DNA of 8,094 nt from Bacteroidales bacterium (lineage in GTDB: Bacteria; Bacteroidota; Bacteroidia; Bacteroidales; B18-G4). The stretch's first letter is position 1; each line of letters begins with the position of its first letter. The position numbers and the translations under genes were made by a program. This document shows, in pieces, positions 4,965-8,094 of this stretch. The notes below the pieces were generated by a model, which was given only the letters and a program-made list of their open reading frames with translations, was not told the DNA's origin and did no database searches. Where the stretch lies: contig JAGLYE010000059.1 of NCBI GenBank assembly GCA_023132505.1, positions 1-8,094 on the forward strand. Direction: 5' to 3'.

Positions 4965-6581
4965 TTAGCGCATCAGGATCATCCTGCCGGTTGCTGAATT
5001 TCCATTTACGGACAGCTTGTAAATATAAATTCCGTTTTCATAACGGCCGGCATCCCATGTAATGGTATGATCGCCAGCGTGCTCGAAGTTATTTACAAGT
5101 GTTTCAACGATCCTTCCGCTCAAGTCCAAAACAATAAGTTGCACTTTAGCGTCCTGTTCAAGCGAATAGGTAATGCTGGTAGATGTGCTGAAGGGGTTTG
5201 GGGCATTTTGCTCAAGCATAAACCCTTTTTCCTGTATATTAAGTTCGTTAACACCTACAGGGTCTGTAACAGTGAGGGCCTTGATGCAGAAATTTCCTGT
5301 ATTCTGGTAGCCTGACGGGTCATCATAATCATAGAAGTCTACCCACCCTTTGGCGGTCATGTAATAGCTTTCACCGGGGCTGGCAGCCGACTCGACAAGA
5401 GTTTTCTGGTCGGATCCGAGCAGCACAGGTACTATGGATGTGCGGTCATAAGGATGCCCTCCATCGGAAAGGGAGAGGTAAACAAAGAAATCATTGTCTT
5501 CCACCATTGGAATGTCTGTATCCAAATGGACGGTATGGAAACTGGAATATTCAACATTGCCTGATTGAGAGATAAGTTCCCCACTCAGGATTCCACCAGT
5601 GAATTCATCGTAAATTTTTATCGTAAAGTCAACATCATTGACAGCAGTAAAAAAGCTAAGTGCTTTGATCAGCTCATCCTGGGTGGCAATAAAGGCATTA
5701 AAAGCTTCTTCGGTACCGGGTTTTGTATCACGCCAACCATGGTAATCATGGTAATATGGGTTTTCATATTGCCTGGGTTCAACATTTTGGAAGGAGATAG
5801 CTCCCATTTCCGGGTGCTGACAGGCATGCTTGTCATAATAAGAAATCCAGAAATAACCGTCATAGCCCCAGCCGGTTCCCCAGGAATTCTTAACTATCCA
5901 TGCTCCTGGCTCCGGTGCCTGGGTTACCCTGTTATCATCCCATCCGACAACGGATATGGCATGGTTTGGATCATCAGTGCTTGAAGGTGGCTGATAATGC
6001 TCATACTCGGCATTGATATAGGCCCCGTCGTAACACATGCAGATGCCCAGCACTCCGTAATCCATGATCACCTGCTTGATAACATCAATATTTTCAAGGT
6101 TTTCACCGGCTATCAGCCAGATGACATCTGTTGGATAATAATAATGATAACTATCCTTATGCCTGTCAGGGGGGGTATTATAGGATTGTCCGTCAATATC
6201 TCTGACAGCACCTTCTAACCTTGAAAGATATGCCGTAGTTACCCGGTAATCACCACCATAATGCACTTCGAGTCCGGCACCTGTCGGGGGATCAAGGTCG
6301 TCATTATTATGCTGATTGAATCCATTCCACCAGTCGAGGTGATATTCTGCAAGAGCGGGTTCACCGGTTTCCCCGGCAGCAGCCCAGACGCCTGTCATAT
6401 ACAGATTGCCTTCTATGGCAGCCATGGCTCCGTGTGTCCAGCAGGTGCCACCCTGTTGTGATTTAATAGTTGTTACATAATTCTCTCCGTTATAATCACG
6501 CAGGTCAAAAGTTTCCGGGATCTGTGCTATAAGAAAAGCTGGTGTAATCCCGAGGATAAAAAGTAAGAAAGATTTTTTCAT
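4965..6581 (-). CDS. Secreted papain-like (C1) cysteine protease with lectin-like region and T9SS sorting domain
   Basis: A 538-residue exported protease. Residues 1-19 are a signal peptide ending LIAQ. The papain-like domain (about 22-265) has the catalytic triad: C47 in QQGGTCW, H207 in DPNHAISVVGWD, and N232 in KNSWGTGWGYDGY. Q42/Q43 are candidates for the oxyanion glutamine. The mature enzyme starts at IPETFDLRDY, so no inhibitory propeptide is present. Residues about 270-438 form a beta-rich segment resembling the lectin-like domain fused to this bacterial C1 subgroup. Residues about 452-538 are a type A T9SS sorting domain: QNAPNPFSTST, LDLSGRIVETL, GIYIYKL and the final MILMR. It should be exported by Sec, then moved across the outer membrane by T9SS and retained at the surface or released. 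The target protein is unknown. A C7 run (plus-strand G's 6169-6175) lies in the protease domain. Confidence 0.9.
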   Translation of the reverse strand: MKKSFLLFILGITPAFLIAQIPETFDLRDYNGENYVTTIKSQQGGTCWTHGAMAAIEGNLYMTGVWAAAGETGEPALAEYHLDWWNGFNQHNNDDLDPPTGAGLEVHYGGDYRVTTAYLSRLEGAVRDIDGQSYNTPPDRHKDSYHYYYPTDVIWLIAGENLENIDVIKQVIMDYGVLGICMCYDGAYINAEYEHYQPPSSTDDPNHAISVVGWDDNRVTQAPEPGAWIVKNSWGTGWGYDGYFWISYYDKHACQHPEMGAISFQNVEPRQYENPYYHDYHGWRDTKPGTEEAFNAFIATQDELIKALSFFTAVNDVDFTIKIYDEFTGGILSGELISQSGNVEYSSFHTVHLDTDIPMVEDNDFFVYLSLSDGGHPYDRTSIVPVLLGSDQKTLVESAASPGESYYMTAKGWVDFYDYDDPSGYQNTGNFCIKALTVTDPVGVNELNIQEKGFMLEQNAPNPFSTSTSITYSLEQDAKVQLIVLDLSGRIVETLVNNFEHAGDHTITWDAGRYENGIYIYKLSVNGNSATGRMILMR

Positions 6582-6594
6582 AATGTTTTTTTTG

Positions 6595-6602
6595 TAAAAT
6601 TA
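6595..6602 (-). promoter_or_regulatory. Weak -7-like box of the C1 protease gene
   Basis: TAATTTTA on the minus strand matches TAnnTTTG at all but the last base, 13 bases before the ATG at 6581. No TTG lies at the normal -33 distance, so this is only the best available candidate. Confidence 0.25.
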
Positions 6603-6725
6603 CAGTTTATTTCAATATGTTAAAAAAAAGCCTTGAAAAACGGATGGAAGTATAAATGAAAGTCAAATGGAAGACCTCTCAGAATGTTCGAACCGGGTTG
6701 CTTTTCAAAGCTTTTATAATGATTG

Positions 6726-6738
6726 CTCATAATATGAG
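6726..6738. promoter_or_regulatory. 13-base perfect palindrome upstream of rlmB
   Basis: CTCATA, A, TATGAG is a perfect inverted repeat around one base, 21 bases upstream of the rlmB -33 box, in the 226-bp spacer between the divergent protease and rlmB genes. It could be an operator, but the surroundings are AT-rich and no other copy is visible. Apart from this, the rlmB promoter and the weak box at 6595, I see nothing else in the spacer. Confidence 0.25.
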
Positions 6739-6759
6739 ACATGCCTATTATATAAAAGG

Positions 6760-6789
6760 TTGCATACATTTGTGTATTTTTTATCTTTG
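6760..6789 (+). promoter_or_regulatory. rlmB promoter (TTG, 19 bases, TATCTTTG)
   Basis: TTG at 6760-6762 and TATCTTTG at 6782-6789 are separated by exactly 19 bases, the canonical Bacteroidota housekeeping promoter geometry. The -7 box ends 18 bases before the rlmB ATG, so the leader is only about a dozen bases long. Confidence 0.75.
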
Positions 6790-6807
6790 ATCATTTAAAT
6801 AAGCCTG

Positions 6808-7545
6808 ATGAAGAAAGAAAATATGATTTTCGGGATAAGGCCTGTACTTGAAGCAATCGATGCAGGGAAAGAGCTAGATAAGATACTGTTACAAAAGGGA
6901 TTACGTGGGGAATTGTTCCGTGAGCTCTTAGACAGGAGCAGGATGATGGATATACCTTTACAAATAGTGCCGATCGACAGGCTGAACAGGATTACACCTA
7001 AGAATCACCAGGGGGTGGTGGCATTTCTTTCACAGATCTCCTATTATAAGCTTGAGCAGGTGATGCCGGGTGTTTATGAAAGTGGCAAGACTCCGCTTAT
7101 ATTGATACTGGATCATATCACGGATGTAAGGAATTTTGGTGCCATTGCACGTGCAGCAGAGTGTTCAGGCGTAGATGCTATCGTCATCCCTGCCAAAGGC
7201 GCGGCAGCCATCAACGAGGATGCCATGAAAACCTCTGCAGGAGCCTTGAATGTGGTTCCGGTATGCAGGGCGGATAAGTTGCAGGATGCTGTGAAATATT
7301 TAAAAGACAGTGGTTTAAAAGTGGTCTCAGCCACTGAAAAAGCTAGTGTCGATTATGATGAAGAAGATTTAGGCGTTCCGCTTGCCTTAGTGTTGGGGGC
7401 TGAGGATACCGGCGTATCACTCCCTTTATTAAAACTCAGCGATTCTCTTGTCAGGATACCCCTGGCCGGGAAGATCGGTTCTTTGAATGTTTCTGTTGCA
7501 GCCGGGATTTTATTGTTTGAAGCCTTGCGCCAGCGAAAGGCATAA
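6808..7545 (+). CDS. rlmB: 23S rRNA (guanosine-2'-O-)-methyltransferase, RlmB/TrmH group 3
   Basis: A SPOUT-class enzyme using S-adenosylmethionine to methylate a ribose 2'-OH; E. coli RlmB modifies G2251 in the 23S rRNA P-loop. The 245-residue length is normal. The N-terminal substrate-binding domain (about 4-80) starts IFGIRPVLEAI. The knotted catalytic domain (about 95-243) shows the three SpoU motifs: motif 1 VRNFGAIARAAECSG (107-121) with N109 and R115; motif 2 LVLGAEDTG (194-202); and motif 3 IPLAGKIGSLNVSVAAG (217-233) with N227. The trefoil knot binds the cofactor, and these proteins act as dimers. The gene has its own promoter and stands alone, diverging from the protease gene and converging with rplS. 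The exact target nucleotide is inferred from the family; tRNA-modifying paralogues are the main alternative. Confidence 0.9.
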   Translation: MKKENMIFGIRPVLEAIDAGKELDKILLQKGLRGELFRELLDRSRMMDIPLQIVPIDRLNRITPKNHQGVVAFLSQISYYKLEQVMPGVYESGKTPLILILDHITDVRNFGAIARAAECSGVDAIVIPAKGAAAINEDAMKTSAGALNVVPVCRADKLQDAVKYLKDSGLKVVSATEKASVDYDEEDLGVPLALVLGAEDTGVSLPLLKLSDSLVRIPLAGKIGSLNVSVAAGILLFEALRQRKA

Positions 7546-7567
7546 AAAAACCCCCGCCTTGGCAGGG
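7544..7567 (-). terminator. Intrinsic terminator of rplS
   Basis: Read on the minus strand, CCCTGCC (7567-7561) and GGCGGGG (7558-7552) form a seven-pair stem with one U-G pair and a tight AA (effectively CAAG) loop. It is followed by G and seven T's (7550-7544). It sits 25 bases after the rplS stop. The U-to-C asymmetry puts a mismatch in the plus-strand version, which also lacks a U-tract, so it works for rplS rather than rlmB. Its T-run overlaps the rlmB stop codon. Confidence 0.8.
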
Positions 7568-7592
7568 ATTCCATGTTTTATCATGATTCTTT

Positions 7593-7946
7593 CTAAACTC
7601 TCTTTTCTTTGATCCTTGCTTTTTTACCGGTAAGTCCCCTGAGGTAGAAAATCCTTGCCCTTCTTACCACACCTTTTTTGTTTACCTTAATGGCATCAAT
7701 AAAAGGTGAAGCGAGCGGAAAAATCCTTTCAACACCTATACCGCTCGAAATCTTTCTTACTGTGAAGGTTTCTGTAGGACCGCTGCCGACTCTTTGCAGG
7801 ACAACGCCCTGAAAATTCTGTAAACGTTCCTTAGCTCCCTCAATAATTTTATAGGTAACGGTGATTGTATCACCTGCTTTGAATTCAGGAAAAGTTTTTA
7901 TTTCTACCTGGTCTTCAACAAACTTCATTAATTCGTTCTTGCTCAT
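7593..7946 (-). CDS. rplS: 50S ribosomal protein L19
   Basis: L19 sits at the 30S-50S interface and contributes to an intersubunit bridge. The 117-residue product has the normal length and all family landmarks: F22-x-AGDTI, R41-L-Q-N-F-Q-G-V (41-48), the long conserved [19 protein letters not shown] block (60-78), SPFID (80-84), and RRARIFYLR (95-103) near the C-terminus. The ATG at 7946 is preferred over the in-frame GTG just before it at 7949. The gene has a strong consensus promoter upstream and an intrinsic terminator downstream, so it looks monocistronic. The leader is about 30 bases; I cannot recognise a known ribosomal-protein leader fold in it. One small variation is alanine where many L19 proteins have histidine in FPLxSP. 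Confidence 0.96.
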   Translation of the reverse strand: MSKNELMKFVEDQVEIKTFPEFKAGDTITVTYKIIEGAKERLQNFQGVVLQRVGSGPTETFTVRKISSGIGVERIFPLASPFIDAIKVNKKGVVRRARIFYLRGLTGKKARIKEKRV

Positions 7947-7983
7947 CACACGCTGTGTTAGTAGGATTCTTTAAAAATGGCTG

Positions 7984-8014
7984 CAAAAATACATCTCTTT
8001 TCTATAATATCAAA
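7984..8014 (-). promoter_or_regulatory. rplS promoter (TTTG, 19 bases, TATTTTTG)
   Basis: On the minus strand TTTG (8014-8011) and TATTTTTG (7991-7984) are separated by 19 bases, an exact match to the Bacteroidota consensus. The -7 box ends 37 bases before the rplS ATG at 7946, giving a leader of roughly 30 bases. Confidence 0.75.
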
Positions 8015-8063
8015 GCATAAAAAAATAATTTAGATGACAATAGAAGTTAAAATGGATTTGGAA

Positions 8064-8094
8064 GTGTTGAGTGTTGGGCCCTTCGACAAGCTCA
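8064..8094. repeat. Start of a probable REP-like dispersed repeat (cut by window edge)
   Basis: The end of the window reads CCCTTCGACAAGCTCA (8079-8094), preceded by two near-identical heptamers, GTGTTGA (8064-8070) and GTGTTGG (8071-8077). The first string closely resembles the CCTTCGACAAGCTCAGG half-site of intergenic palindromic repeats that I recall from many bacterial genomes. The mirrored remainder is beyond the edge, so the call rests on resemblance only. Confidence 0.4.

Noticed and set aside
5736..5756. Repeated CATGGTAAT in the protease gene
   Set aside because: Two adjacent copies only, within codons for a tyrosine/histidine-rich stretch; too short and isolated to be a meaningful repeat.
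5565..5984. 139-codon open frame on the plus strand inside the protease gene
   Set aside because: It is antisense to the catalytic and lectin-like regions, which have clear family motifs; its own translation matches nothing and it has no promoter.
6680..6705. Possible tRNA T-loop (GTTCGAAC) in the protease-rlmB spacer
   Set aside because: The flanking bases do not form a T-stem on either strand, and no acceptor, D or anticodon arm can be found; it is just an eight-base palindrome.
8034..8094. Possible start of a new gene at ATG 8034
   Set aside because: The frame is open for only 20 codons to the edge, has no -7 box, matches no family and runs into the REP-like repeat, so chance is the simpler explanation.

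Overview
The window reads as ordinary chromosome of a member of the Bacteroidota (probably Bacteroidales or a near relative). Four things point there: a Rho N-terminus of Bacteroidota type, a DUF4293 membrane protein, a GWxTD lipoprotein, and a type IX secretion (T9SS) sorting domain on a secreted protease. The promoters agree, with TTG/TTTG, a 19-base gap and a TAnnTTTG box, and start codons lack convincing Shine-Dalgarno sequences. Base composition is moderately AT-rich and even across the genes.

Layout. Positions 1-312 (minus) hold the first 104 codons of rho, which runs off the left edge inside a 21-bp tandem repeat. A 206-bp divergent spacer (313-518) carries a hairpin in the rho leader and helically phased GGATAT repeats. 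DUF4293 (519-992, plus) converges with and overlaps a YfcE-type metallophosphoesterase (984-1499, minus). Upstream of that gene, and probably co-transcribed with it, is a secreted protein with two TonB C-terminal-like domains (1518-2330, minus). Diverging from it is an rmuC-GWxTD lipoprotein operon (2398-3726 and 3723-4958, plus), joined by a 4-base overlap. This meets, six bases away, a papain-like C1 protease with a lectin-like region and a T9SS tail (4965-6581, minus). A 226-bp divergent spacer leads to rlmB (6808-7545, plus), which converges on rplS, ribosomal protein L19 (7593-7946, minus). An intrinsic terminator for rplS lies against the rlmB stop codon. The last ~150 bases hold the rplS promoter and the start of what looks like a dispersed palindromic (REP-like) repeat.

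Function. Most genes are housekeeping: transcription termination (rho), ribosome structure and modification (rplS, rlmB) and DNA maintenance (rmuC). Around them are cell-envelope genes (DUF4293, TonB-like protein, GWxTD lipoprotein) and one exported protease. I see no mobile element, CRISPR array, defence island, RNA gene or clearly new multi-gene system. The points most worth a second look are the Rho linker repeat, the rho leader hairpin and neighbouring phased repeats, the anchorless tandem TonB_C protein, the translationally coupled rmuC-GWxTD pair, and the REP-like sequence cut by the right edge.
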